Shown in pieces: positions 42,112-53,734 of a stretch of DNA of 64,000 nucleotides. The notes under the pieces were generated by a model. That model had not been told where the DNA came from, ran no database searches, and saw nothing but the letters and a program-made list of their open reading frames with translations. The DNA comes from Forficula auricularia (Eukaryota > Arthropoda > Insecta > Dermaptera > Forficulidae), in assembly GCA_024734495.1 (NCBI GenBank), contig JALMQS010000816.1, positions 6,039,171-6,103,170 of the forward strand, in the 5' to 3' direction. The position numbers were made by a program, and so were the translations under genes. Each line of letters begins with the position of its first letter. Position 1 is the first letter of the stretch.

Positions 42112-43960
42112 CACATTTTATTATTTTATTTATATAATAAAAAATATTTAATAATTATTGATAAATTCATTTCTATTTAATTGAATATAATTTGCATTTT
42201 GCTCCGATCAAAGTTTGTATATGTGACAAATATTTTGATAGGGTTCCATTTCTGTTATCTTTATCTTAAGGTAATTTTTATCAACAGGAAACAGTCTACA
42301 TAAAATATAAAAAAAGTCACTTGCGGGCGCCATGGTCGTCTCTACGACTCTTCCAGAGAGATTGTCTGATTACGAATCAAGGACAACTTGCAGCGCTCAC
42401 TTTCGTCTTAATTGCACATTAATTCACGTTTCATTTTTTACGTTCTTTGTCCGACGCTTTTGTTTATTTTTCGTTTCTCGTTTTATTTGAGTGCAAACGT
42501 CCTTTAATATACAAATAATCTGAAGAGATATATCCAATTGAGTTCCCACCATACAACTTGTCTCTTTATAGAAGGAAATGATCACCAAACATGGAAGATA
42601 GAAATGAGGGTGGAAGCTAAGCAGCTGCCTCAGAGAAATTGTTCTATCTGTAATTCGCAATTTAATCACTTGAAGTGTAAAAAGGTATTTAGAAATTTTT
42701 CTTAAATAAAACATTTTACCCTTATTTGCTGATCTGAATCTCTTTCCTTTTCTTTAATTAAAGTTCATAATTAGAAAACTATGAATCTCCCAAACCATCG
42801 ACAAATATAAATTTTAATTATGTTGTTTAAAAAATTAAAAAACATACTTTAAGTATAATTGAAAATAAAATTTTAGCCAAAATATAGCTGTAATATTTTT
42901 ATTCAGCCTTCTGCAGACGTTTCAGACCCTCATTTGTTTTATTCTTCAGGCTAGTTAATAAATAATCCAATCCTTGTCAAAATTTTAAAAAAAAACAACA
43001 TTTTTTTTTACCTAATGTGATATTTAAAATACTATTCCACATCTCTGAATAAAAAATATTTTTAATTTTTTCACAATTTTGGATCCAGAAAAACGTTAAC
43101 TCTACCTAAAATAAAACAAAAGGGAATAATTCTAATAAAATTTCGCTATTAAATTTTCTGTATACAAAGTTTGTACACTTCATTTAGTCTACCAGTCAAA
43201 CAGACAAACATTGCAGAAAAATTAATATTTATTTATTTATTTAAAAACACATCTGACTACTGAGTTAAGGATTCTTTCTTGTCCCAGCATACGATATTAC
43301 AAAAAAATATCACTTTAAAAAAAAAATTCAATAAAAGTTATTGGATCCATGTTGAAATGAATCTCCTCTTCAAAGCACTAGGTGATTGACACCTCCGCAT
43401 GTCAGAAGGTAGAAAGTTCCTGAGCAATACTCACTCAAAGAAATGAATCCATCGACAACCTACTGTCAGAAGTGTTCTGACCCTGTCCGAATGGCCCAGC
43501 TAGAATATATTATGGAGTGAAATTTAAATATTGTCACCAAGGTACTGACGATTATAAATTTAACATAAAGGATGGTAACAACACGTTTTAGTCAATGATT
43601 TGTACTGTACAACTAAGAGAAATTTCGCGCCATATATTACTTGGTAGGCCTGATTCATCTGACTACTCTACGCGTTCCAAACCATATCTCACTGCTAGAG
43701 AATTCCAGGTAACTCGAACGCTCATACAGAACAGAAAACTGCCTACATCTCCCGACAGCGTCTCCGGGTCTTTTTGGTTACCCCGACGTATGAAAGCGCT
43801 GGTATTTTAATAAATATAGATGATGATTTACATTAACCTGCTAGCTAACTTACCGATAGGAAATTTACTTGAGAAAATAGTTGAAATTTATAAATAATGA
43901 AAATAATAATGTAACATTGTTAATAATATCCAATTATCAACTAATTATTATTGGGGGGGG
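42112..43960. other. Unassigned stretch
   Basis: 42320-42420 has mixed composition (CTTGCGGGCGCCATGGTCG). 43370-43800 is less AT-rich and contains a 71-codon plus frame at 43595-43810 without a recognisable domain. None of the window's repeats match here. Confidence 0.4.
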
Positions 43961-43961
43961 G

Positions 43962-44145
43962 TCAGATAGGCTAGGCGGTAGCATGACAGCGAGCTAACCA
44001 GGGGACCCGGGTTCGAATCCGACTCGAGGCATCCAGCTAAAATCTGACTCCGGGGGTAGAGACAAATTTAAAAAAAAAAAATATAACTAGTATCTTAATT
44101 AGGCTTATGGCTAGAAAGACCGAAAAGCCAAAAAAAAAAATTATT
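43962..44145 (+). repeat. tRNA-derived SINE
   Basis: The head has an A-box-like TAGGCTAGGCGGTAGCA (43967-43983) and a perfect B box GGGTTCGAATCC (44009-44020), 26 bases apart. A unique part with CTGACTCCGGGGGTAGAG follows, then an A-run, and a second A-run after GACCGAAAAGCC near 44140. This order of tRNA-like head, body and A-rich tail fits a SINE. No duplication of the target was identified. Confidence 0.7.
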
Positions 44146-46650
44146 ATTGCATATTTAAAGAGAAATTTTCAAAAAAACATGATTTTACTAAAAAATGAAC
44201 TTAGATCGTCTTGCGGCACGTGTTTTTAATAAAAAAATTTACCTCACATTTTTTCATCAAAAGAAAGGTTTTTAGAGGACGTCGGAAATTTTTTAATTTT
44301 TAACGACCATTATAGGGCATAATTGAACAGAACAGTGAGAACCCTTAGCTGGGTGCGAGAACTCTACTCTCTTCTTCCACTACTATCTTCAAAATATGAG
44401 GAGAGCTTATCGAGTCCGAAAAAATATTCCCATTTTCTTCCAGTTTGTTTATTTTATCTGGTAAAATAGTATTGCGATTTTTTTTGTATTGGTATCTTTA
44501 CAGTAAAATATCAAACACCAAAAAAATTAGAACGAATGTTAAGATTCCAATTATTTATAGCTATATTCTGAAATAATCGTTTACAACATATTACTACTTA
44601 CCGACTATATTTGTAAATAGTATCTTGAATTTCAATTACCTGTAACATATTTTACTGACCATTCGTGTGTAGAATTCAGCAATTCATCAATACTTTCCAA
44701 ATTTTCTGAGACTACCCTCCGGGAGTAGATAATTTATTCACCAGATTAGGTCGCAACTCATTAAACTCTCAATTATAAATCAGAATTTGAAAGTCTGTGA
44801 AAAATATTACTGAACTTTGTCCCTAATTTATTGCCTAAATGAAAAATCTATCTTTTGTGGAAATGTGAAAATGGAAATACATCAGAAAGGCTTGAATTAT
44901 TGTCATTTTTTCATTTTAAAAATACACAAAATTTATCACAAGAATCGTATATTTTACTAATTAGTACCAGTGCTAAAGAAGACAAAGTGGAAGAGGGTGA
45001 TTTATTTTGTTGAAAACTAACATAGAAATTTATTTATTTCAAGTTCTCTTCTAGATGTTTCCGGATTCAGGTAGGATGTCAAAAGGTCATAGATATTTAA
45101 ATGATTTCTCATCTCTTGTGAAGAGAATAGGTTGAAGTATTCGCAGAGTCAGGTATTGTACTCTGACTTTCACCTTTTATCTCCAAGCCTTATCGCTTTC
45201 TATATCGGCTCTTTCTACTTCTTCTGAATTTCGAGAGTAATTATCATCAAAATATTATATGCCTGAAACGAAATTGAAAAAATTTTCTAACCCAAATAAT
45301 TTTATATTTTAAAGAATTTCATCTATATAGGTTGTTTGTTAAAAAAAACCTGCATTTTTTAACATGTGTATTGACTTATAATAACCTTTTTAAATACTAG
45401 TAAAAAGTATTTACAATTACACCTAATAGCCATTAGCTTTATAGTCTGTTACTGTTGTAAAAACACAGTGCTTTAATCCACTAGAAAGTTTGAAATGAAA
45501 TGAAGCTATCAGCTTTTTTATTTATTAGCGACTTTATGTGAAACATATGTTGATTAGAAACTTTGCTTAAAGGCAATATTTTATATTCCTACATAATTAA
45601 TATTCTAATATCTTTAATACGTAATAATTTCAATATAGCGAATCTCGAATATATTAATTAGTATATATTAGACGAATATATATATATAATTTACTTTCAA
45701 ATATTTTTATTTTTTATTAATGTGTAAAAAATCTGAGCTACGCGATATATCAACTCTGTAAATAATTATTATTTATTGGAATGATTAATCGCTGAATAAA
45801 ACTAAATTATTCAGTGATATTTTTAAAAAAAATTTTAATAAATGAAAAAATGTTGATACATTTCTGTGAATATGATTACTCCGCTTACATTCCGGACTTA
45901 ATTGGGGGTGATTGGTTAAGTTGTTTATTAAAAATAATTTAAAAAAGAAAAAACTTGAAGAACCATATATTTGAATTATTTATTGAAATAATAAATTATG
46001 TACCTGGAAGCTGAGTTATATTTATATTTAAGGATAGTATACTCATATATTATTTTGTCAGAGATATTGACAAAATATCCTAATAATTTTCCACTGATTA
46101 TTATATATTTAAAAATATTTAGAAAAATTTATCTCGATATAAATAAATAAAATAAATAAATAAATTCGCAGGCTGAATCATGAAAATTATTCAAATTTAC
46201 GCGGTTCAATTAATTTAATAAATAAATATGTATATTTCATGAAAGCTCGAATTTTGAAGAAGAAAATTTCTCACGATTTCTTAAGAAATTTTAAGTTTAA
46301 TGCCATCTTCAAATTTAATTTGTTATAAATTTTATTAAAGCAATTATTTTACATTAATTAATGTATACATTGTATTTTTGCTTCGATTCCGGAGATTACT
46401 TCTCCACCATCGAGTGTCCTTACTCATCTTTAGTCCTTGTTTTTAATAAGAGGAAAAATCTAATTAGATAAAAAAACCTCTTTTCCGATAATTATTTCAA
46501 TTCCATTATTACCCAATCAAGTCGATTGGATTCTTTTCTTCAAATTTAATTTTGATATATTGTCATTTATTGGATGCATAAATAATTGTATATGCTGGGA
46601 TTAGTGAATTATTATTAAAATTAATAGTTAAAACAAAATATTTAAACGAG
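44146..46650. other. AT-rich unassigned stretch
   Basis: I find no frames with recognisable content, no element ends and no RNA gene. Around 45640-45690 and 46140-46170 the sequence is simple TA or AAATA repeat. Confidence 0.4.
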
Positions 46651-46651
46651 A

Positions 46652-46838
46652 AATTAACTTTTAAAGGTTAGTTTTAATTTTTTTCTTAAAGCAATTTTAG
46701 CCGCGCTTTTCAAAAAAATAATTAAATAATTTTCTAAATATTTAGAATTAAAATAAGAAATTATTGATTACATTATTTAACTTTTGCGGCTCAAATTGCT
46801 TTAAAAAAATTAAAACTGAACGTTTAAAAGTTAATTTG
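46652..46838. mobile_element. Family G foldback MITE, copy 2
   Basis: The left part TTTTCTTAAAGCAATTTTAG with CCGCGC is mirrored on the right by GCGGCTCAAATTGCTTTAA. The centre contains TTTTCTAAATATTTAGAATT. The same family as 17528-17813. Confidence 0.7.
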
Positions 46839-46924
46839 TCTAAAACATAAGTAACTATACTTTAAATATAAAAAGCCTCGAAATGAAAAAATGACATTCG
46901 ATTTAAAGAGCATTGCTGGCGGGA

Positions 46925-46997
46925 TCATCCGTGGCCTAGTTGGTAAACGCGCTCTTCGGCTAAAGAAGAGACACGGTTTCGAATCCCGTCGGGTGCT
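46925..46997 (+). tRNA. tRNA-like pseudogene
   Basis: The 73 bases fold as a cloverleaf with flaws. Acceptor 46925-46931 pairs with 46990-46996 at six of seven positions. The D arm pairs three of four, with A-box TGGCCTAGTTGG at 46932-46943. The anticodon arm is CTCTTC/GAAGAG with loop GGCTAAA, and the T arm pairs four of five around TTCGAAT. The loop has G instead of the usual U before a CTA triplet, so an ordinary tRNA is unlikely. A T5 run at 47005-47009 could end pol III transcription. It sits between two pieces of family G MITE. It may be a SINE head or a dead tRNA. Confidence 0.45.
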
Positions 46998-47013
46998 CAA
47001 TTCATTTTTCCTT

Positions 47014-47115
47014 TTCAAAAAATAATAAAATAATTTTCTAAATATGTAGAATTTACATAAGAAATTATTAATTACATTATTTAACTTTCGCGGCTCAAAT
47101 TGCTTTAATTTAAAC
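47014..47115. mobile_element. Family G one-arm fragment
   Basis: TTTTCTAAATATGTAGAATT, then AAATTATTAATTACATTATT and CTTTCGCGGCTCAAATTGC repeat the right half of 46652-46838. It may be the displaced other side of a G element or a separate truncated copy. Confidence 0.6.
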
Positions 47116-48870
47116 GTGAACTTGGATTTAATTTATTTAAATTTGGATTTATTGACAAGAAATTAATTAAATAAGTGGGTAGAGTTTAATCAAATGATCA
47201 TATCATTTCGAATGAGAGTATAGTTTCTTTGTTTTAATTTTTATAATTTTTATTTAAAATGAAAGAGAAAGTAAGTTAAATATACAAATCAAATTTTATT
47301 AAATTTACATACCTTTACGTTTTAAGATCTGAGTCCAAAAGTGTATTTGTCTCCACCCCCCCCCTTGTCTGTGGTAGAATTTAAAAAAAATTCTTATTTA
47401 GTTGTTTTATACCGATATAAAAAGTTAATTAGAATTTGGTTGAAATAGTGAAACATGCACACTTTATTAGAATATGTTGTAGAAATCATTAATATCTCTA
47501 AATTTTTCGTATTCTTAAAAAAATGCCTCCTTTTTAAATTTGATTAAAAATATTTTTAATTAAAATTTTCTCAGTTCTTTTGAAAAGATTTGAAAAACAA
47601 AAACTAAATAGTTATGAGAATAAAATTAAATACTATTAAAAATCTAAATATCAGAAGCCTTCGGATATTACATAATTTATGTCTATTCAAGTTTTCATAA
47701 AGATTTAGTAAAAAATTTGACCAAAAAATATTTAATCTAGATACACTCGGAGACTCAACAAGTTTTTAAATAAACTTAATACCATACGTTGTTACGGAGT
47801 ATTTTACAATAAATGAAGCAACACAGTTTAATAATTAGTCCATTGATTAGAATATAAACAATTAAAGTTTAATATAGTTTGATCTCTTTGATTTATGAAC
47901 CGTAAACTAATACGTTTTATCAGATGTATTTCGATCCGGAACTGTACTAATCGTAATTGGTTGAATCTATTAAAACAAGAATCCACCGAATTGTCGCTTA
48001 ATGGAACCCACGTTGAAATTTCCTTTCAAGCCCAGTAGGCCTGGCCATTCTGCTCTGAAATCGTCTAGCTGACACCAATTAATTATTATTGTGAATCATC
48101 AAAAATCTAGTATAAAAAATCTTTCAAAATATTATTTAAAATTACTTTTACTCCAACATTTTATATTAATAAATTCTCCAATACGTGTATAAATTTAAGA
48201 TTTTTTTCAAAACAAAATTTTGTCCCCACCCAGAGAAATATACCTAACATATTTAGGCATTCAACTTAAATTTACATAACTAAATTTAATAGGTATTGAA
48301 TACAATTTCATAAATACGAGAGCTTGTTAAATGAGATGATTCAAGAACACCAGCTTTTTTTTATCTTTGTATTTTCGTTTTTCTATTTACGTTTTGATTT
48401 CACGTTCCATATGAATAATCTTTGGAAGTCTTTTCGCTCTATTGTGCAATTTTTTATTTATCTGTCAAAGAGAACAAATGTGAAATTCCACCGTCCTAAA
48501 AAATAGGTTGGTTGATAAATTTTGAATTTTATATTCTTGATTAAAAGAAAAAAAAAGAAGTAAGTTCGAATCTTCTTTGGTAAATGGGTCATGTTCAAGT
48601 GTGTCAGTTCCGAGAGAGACATTTGAGGAAGACTTAGTCCATTTCTCCAGTGCCTTATGGTAGTTTCTCTCTTGGCTTTTGTGCCACCAGGCAAGGTCGC
48701 TGGCCCTGGATTCCGCCACAGGCCAAGCCTATCTACAAACAAACCTCCAAACCCATTGGGATCTCGGATTTTCGCACTTTTACATTTCGCCATTTTCCAT
48801 TAACTTTCCATATTTTTATAATACGAACAAAAATATCAATTAGAAAATCTCATTAGTCTTAGTGATTTTA
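47116..48870. other. Unassigned stretch
   Basis: A C-run is at 47356-47365. 48590-48770 is less AT-rich and has overlapping frames on both strands (longest 111 codons minus, 48458-48793), none recognisable. 47920-48070 is of mixed composition. No repeats matched. Confidence 0.4.
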
Positions 48871-48872
48871 TC

Positions 48873-48911
48873 AGGACCGGATCTAAGTGGGGGCAGGGGG
48901 CACATGCCCCC
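48873..48911. mobile_element. Possible transposon terminus
   Basis: AGGACCGGATCTAAGTGGGG is followed by a perfect hairpin GGGGGCAC/ATGCCCCC-type palindrome at 48896-48911. A similar G+C-rich motif with CGGATCCAGG lies on the minus strand at 58800-58866. Boundaries and partner are unknown. Confidence 0.4.
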
Positions 48912-50389
48912 GAATGGCTAAATTATAAGAAGAGGCTCATTTTGGGAAGCGGGAAATTTTTGTAATATAATTTTAAAATATATGGTTTTTAAAATTTAAT
49001 TGATTTATTCTTGACTCTATAAAACCACATGGTTGTTTATTATAACATATTTATTATTTTTTATCATACTATAAAATTATTTGAATTACACAAAATTGGA
49101 GAGAAAACTGTAAAAAAAAAATTAAGACTGTCCACGCCTTCCGGAAATTTTAGTGATTTATCAATTTTTTGTCAGCCAGCGGCTTAAGATAGAAATTTGA
49201 AACCATGGACCAGCAGTGCAGCATATTGATAAAAAGTTGAAATTTTTATTCTGTTTATTTTTTTTAAATTGTCAAACGAGGACAAAAGAGATTTTGGAAA
49301 ATTATTTAATTCTGCCGGTTTTTTTGCTTTCCGATTCCCAAGATGAAACCAAAATTTTATTCTGGTGAAAAAATGTTTGTATAGGTATATTCAAAATAAT
49401 GACAAATTGATTAGATTTTGGACGATCTAGATTTTGATTAAAATATGCAGAAAATCAGTAAAGGAGTTGTTAAATGGAGAGCTTTGAAAAGTTGAGGCTG
49501 AAGTTTAATACAAAGGCTTGTATAATAATTAACAGTGGCGTGAGGTCCATGGATGCTGTGGATGCGGCGAATCCCGGAAATTTTAAACATTTAGAGTATT
49601 TTCATAAATATCGACTTCAAAATTTCAGGAGGATCTTTAAATTTTCAAATTAATATCAGTTATTTAAAATATTTCTATAAAAAACATTTTTTGTTTAAAA
49701 AAGTATATTGGTTCCCGAAATAAAATAAAATTGTTGCATAGTTTCAAGGGGAAATTAAAATAAACGATTTTCCGAAAAGGGAGCTGATAGAAGGTTTGTA
49801 GTCCCTGCCTTGTATATCTTACGGTTCAAGCATCTCAAAGACAAATCCAGATGAGTTTTAGTCGAATAAGAATTGTTCTTGCTGAGGAACTATTAAAATA
49901 GTAATAATACAAAAAGGAATAAATAAAGATGATTCGAGAATTTCTGGACTAATCCATCTCTAAGAACTATCAATATATAAGATCGGAAATAACTAAGAGT
50001 GCAGCTTGCTTATAGCAATAGAATTAGGAGAAATTTAAGATTTTCTTATAACGAAAATGATCCCATATTGGTTGAAATTTGAAAAAAAAAATAGCGAAGA
50101 ATAAAATAAAATTTCAAAAAATGAAGGATACTTTTTTGGACAGCATCCCCTAGTTGAAAAGTCACCAATCGCCACGGATAAACAATAATTACCCCTTTCT
50201 GTCACGTTTGTTTTCTAGCTCAAATTGTTCACTAACAAATCAAAATTTTCAATAGAGCCGTACCAAGTTTTTAAAAAGTTTTTTTTTTATCATATTTCCT
50301 TGTTTGAATCACAAGATGATCTACTGAATTTTAACACACAAACTAAGTAAAATGTTTGATGAAATTATTATAATTAAATTAAGTATAAT
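48912..50389. other. Unassigned stretch with a repeated segment
   Basis: 50090-50185 (AAAAAATGAAGGATACTTTT, CACCAATCGCCAC) repeats 40530-40625. CAGTGGCGTGAGGTCC at 49534 resembles the style of hAT-type ends. Otherwise the sequence is AT-rich and without frames of interest. Confidence 0.4.
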
Positions 50390-50928
50390 TGCAGGTATTT
50401 GGCCAGGTAACTAAAAAACCAAAGAATTCATATTGATTGATTGCAACGTTTAACCAATTTTATTTAGGCTTCATCAGAGGTCTCGATGATTATAATTTAA
50501 TTACAATACGATAAAAAAATGTGCACATGTTTTCAAATTAAATATATTGTCCCTCATTCTCTTCAGTATACATTCGACTAATTCTTTTATCTTTGGCTCA
50601 ATATGGCCTGAATAATTATTTAATTAAAAAAAATCTTTATATGAGAAGATTATTAATAAATAATCTTTCATATAAAGGTTTTTCAAAAATTAGTCAACAT
50701 TTTGAGCTAGAAAATTTAAATCCATATTGATTCAAAGATAAAAGAATTAGTCGAATGTATACTGAAGAGAATTAAGGACAATATATTTGATTTGGAAATA
50801 TGTGTACATCTTTTTATAGTCTTGTAATTAAATTATAATCATTGACCTGATGAAGGCTAAATAAAATTGGCAGAAACGTTCTGCATGTGAATTCTTTGAT
50901 TTTTTAGTTTCCTGTCCAAATATCTGCA
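50390..50928. repeat. Palindrome of about 540 bp
   Basis: GCAGGTATTTGGCCAGG at 50391 faces CCTGTCCAAATATCTGC ending at 50927. Further mirror blocks are AAAGAATTCA/TGAATTCTTT, ATTTAGGCTTCATCAG/CTGATGAAGGCTAAAT and GAATGTATACTGAAGAG with its inverse. The centre near 50657 is a small hairpin with AATAAATAATC. A foldback MITE without coding capacity. Confidence 0.85.
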
Positions 50929-50987
50929 TATGTATTTCATTTATTAAATAACATGGACGTGATTGAGTTCAATTATTAATACTTTTA

Positions 50988-51682
50988 TTTTATCCAATGC
51001 AAAGCATGGGTAAATTATTGTAATCGGTCTCACAGCAAGCGCGACTTCAAAGGGTCCTCAGGTAAAGACTACGGAACCCATGGTCTTAATTAAAGTCACA
51101 AATTGTAGTATTCATTTAGTTTGAAGTTTAGGATGTGGCGATTTTGCCAAAAATTACATGGGGTCTCGTCCAGAAGCTAAAAAGTGTGATTTTTTCATTG
51201 TGTGCGTGGGGATGAATGGATGGTTTGATGTGTATGCGATTGTTTATTTCGTCGACGATTTTTTCCACACCGTTGAACCGATTGAAATGAAATTGAAAAC
51301 CTACCATTATTTTAACAAAATGAAGCGCTGATTAGTTTTTGGTACATATCGATCAACAAACATTAGTACTTTATTCCAGTACTTTTTTAGTTTTTTCTAA
51401 ATATCTTGAAAATGACTTAACCAATTTTGATGAAATTTAATATTCTAATTAAGTACCTTGAGGACTACAAAAAAGGTTATATAAAATTTTTAGTAAAATT
51501 ATATTTTAAAGTACTTTACTCTAGAGTAAGATAGTACTTTTTTAAATTCTTTATTATTTTATTTTAAGCATGGACTGCAAATAGCCAGTGATATCTGATT
51601 AATAATAAAGGAATAAACATATTAATATTTCAAATGACTTTGGATAAATTTTATCAACGATCCGTTGCAGTTTATTTTTAAT
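50988..51682 (+). mobile_element. Family E copy 5, short complete form
   Basis: Starts TTTTATCCAATGCAAAGCAT, contains all head blocks (GGTCCTCAGGTAAAGACTAC, GGGGTCTCGTCCAGAAGC, AATGAAGCGCTGATTAG, AAAGTACTTTACTCTAGAG), and passes directly to the tail (ATGGACTGCAAATAGCCAGT). It ends with GATCCGTTGCAGTTTATTTT. It has no satellite units, so it gives the minimal layout of the family. There is no open frame of interest and no terminal inverted repeat beyond ATCCAA/TTGGAT. Confidence 0.8.
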
Positions 51683-51879
51683 TAAAATTAAGTGAAGATG
51701 TCATTTGATGGTTCATGAAATTAGATTGGATTAGAATATTTATTATATGCTTTGAGGATACTCTCCTCCTAGAGCAAATCAGAGCTTCGATTAGATGCCT
51801 AAAACGGTCCAATTTTCAAATAGTTTGAAAATCCTACAAACCCTCGACTGAGATTTGTGTAAAGTTTGAAGTGCGTTTC
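51683..51879. other. Unassigned stretch
   Basis: A short single-copy-looking segment without frames between the E copy and the next G+C-rich patch. Confidence 0.35.
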
Positions 51880-52104
51880 CTGGTAAGCGCCTTTTTTCCT
51901 GTGCCGCATATTTGCCTTAAGAGCCGCCGCCGCCGCCTCCACCGCCTCCTTCAATAAATCTCTTAAGCAGAGACGACCTGCCTATATAGAGAGGCAGCCT
52001 CAGCCTTCACCGGTTCCATGCCGCTCTTTTTTTCTTCATTTACACAATTAGTTTGGACTTAACCAAGAAGACGGACTCTCAGTTACTTTCTGTTGTCATT
52101 TCAG
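51880..52104 (+). promoter_or_regulatory. G+C-rich patch with TATA-like motif (tentative promoter)
   Basis: A GCC run (51923-51937) extends into CCTCCACCGCCTCC. CTATATAGA follows at 51982-51990 within a CTGCCT...AGGCAG hairpin, then TCAGCC-type initiator-like words about 20-30 bases later, and an ATG at 52018. A TTTCTGTTGTCATTTCAG pyrimidine tract with AG at 52087-52104 could be a splice acceptor. These features would fit a promoter and first exon of a host gene, but the frame after the ATG is short and unrecognised. Chance in a compositionally odd patch is equally possible. Confidence 0.2.
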
Positions 52105-52802
52105 TTTGTACTATTTGTTGGAGCAATTTATTATTTCTTCTAACAACTTCAATATGACTTGATCGGTTTTCTAATTCACTTAAACATTCTATTGTTTTCT
52201 TATTTTTACTAGTTGCATTTTTAGAAAAGCCTTTGAAATTTTTCATTTTTTTTGTTTGTGCGAATGCCAAGTTAAATAACTTTATTGATGATTTAAAAAT
52301 ATATCATGATGTCTGATTATTTCAGCATTTTACAGAATAAAATGGCACGTCGCTTAGTGAAGATGTTTAATTGTTTCTTGGGGATTCAAGAAGAATGTCT
52401 TGCCTTCAAGATCCATGTTTCTCTTCATCGACCAAGGATATTCGATTTTTTTATGTTAATTCAGAAAGATGATTTATTGTATTTTCACACCATGTATTAG
52501 ACATCATCTTCATACCAACGATAATTGTCTGCAAAAAGTATATTGAAAATACTTATTTTCTCAGTTCTTTCTCGCTCGCCCCGAAAACAGTCCGGATTCG
52601 CCTCTGGATGAGATACGTAGGTAAATAAATATTAGAACAAATTTTTTCAAAGAAAATATATTTTTATAAAACACAATTTTAAGGAAAGTTACCATACAAA
52701 CGTAAAATATAAATCGAAAGTTATAACAAAAAATTTAATTTAATTTAACATCACTCGCATCCATAATAAATAACAATTAAAAGAGGAATACTGGGGGAAT
52801 TA
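52105..52802. other. Unassigned stretch
   Basis: Two short frames (52079-52270 minus, 52306-52500 plus) have no recognisable content. The remainder is AT-rich. Confidence 0.4.
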
Positions 52803-52957
52803 GACAATAAATAAAAAAACAGAGTTTTTATTAAATGGGCCAGACATTCCGTCGATTTATTTATTATTTAGTGAAAAGATAGGCCACTGAAGAAGTCTAA
52901 ATAAATCGACAAAATGCCTTCCCCATTTAATAAAAACTCTGTTTTTTATTTATTGTC
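52803..52957. mobile_element. Family K MITE, copy 1
   Basis: GACAATAAATAAAAAAACAG and AGTTTTTATTAAATGGG with CCAGACATTCCGTCGATTTA form the left arm. The right arm is the inverted sequence ending ATTTATTGTC, so the arms are about 55-60 bases with a short centre. A related copy is at 57603-57780. Confidence 0.82.
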
Positions 52958-53149
52958 CGCAATTTTCTACTATTTCTGTTTTAATCTTAATTTAATTAAA
53001 AAGGTTTTATTTAATTTAAAAATATTTATTTAAAAAATGTAATTTAAAAATATTTATTTAAAAAAAATGTAATTTAAAAAATTCAAACTATATCTACTTA
53101 ATTATGTCTTTAAACTTTACAGGGTCCCTCACACCCCATGATAAAAATA

Positions 53150-53585
53150 TTTTTGGAACAAAGTTCCTTTACGGGGCTTAGCGAACTGGCAGAAATCGTC
53201 ACGTAACGGAAGACCAAGCCGGAAATAAAAAAAATATTTAATTCCAAAATCTTGAATAAAAAAACCTAAAAAAAGTCATTTTAATCATAGAGTAGTTGTT
53301 GATTTATTTTGATTAGATAATATAAAATTTTTTATAATATTAATTTCATATAGAGTTATTTAAATAATTCTCAACTTTAAAAACTAAAGATAGTAATTAA
53401 TTTATTCACATTTTGATTTACAATTCATAATATATTCAAGGAAATAATGAAGTTATACAATTATTATGTATTAATAATAGCCAGTATTTATGGAGTGTGA
53501 TTTTTTAAGGGGGATAAAATTTTTGCCCGTATTTTATAAACTCTAATATTTTTAAAATAACGTAAGGAACTTCGTTCCTGGCGTG
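53150..53585. mobile_element. Possible small element with hairpin ends
   Basis: GGAACAAAGTTCC (53155-53167) followed by TTTACG, and CGTA followed by AGGAACTTCGTTCCT (53565-53579), are hairpins in inverted relation about 400 bases apart. The interior is AT-rich and non-coding. A G+C-rich stretch with GGCCCACCGGAACGCCGGGC at 53618-53638 follows. The ends match only partly. Confidence 0.4.
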
Positions 53586-53734
53586 GGTGAATTTTTATTT
53601 CTGTCCAGGCTTGGACTGGCCCACCGGAACGCCGGGCAGTTTCACTGTGGAAGAGGGCCTGTGAGCAATCGCCAGGTGAAAAATGATTACAATCGTAATA
53701 AATTTGAATAAAAATAAATTTTATTAAAAAAAAA

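Noticed and set aside
48458..48793. 111-codon minus frame and overlapping frames near 48.6 kb
   Set aside because: Several frames on both strands overlap with no recognisable content. A small exon cannot be excluded, but nothing supports it.
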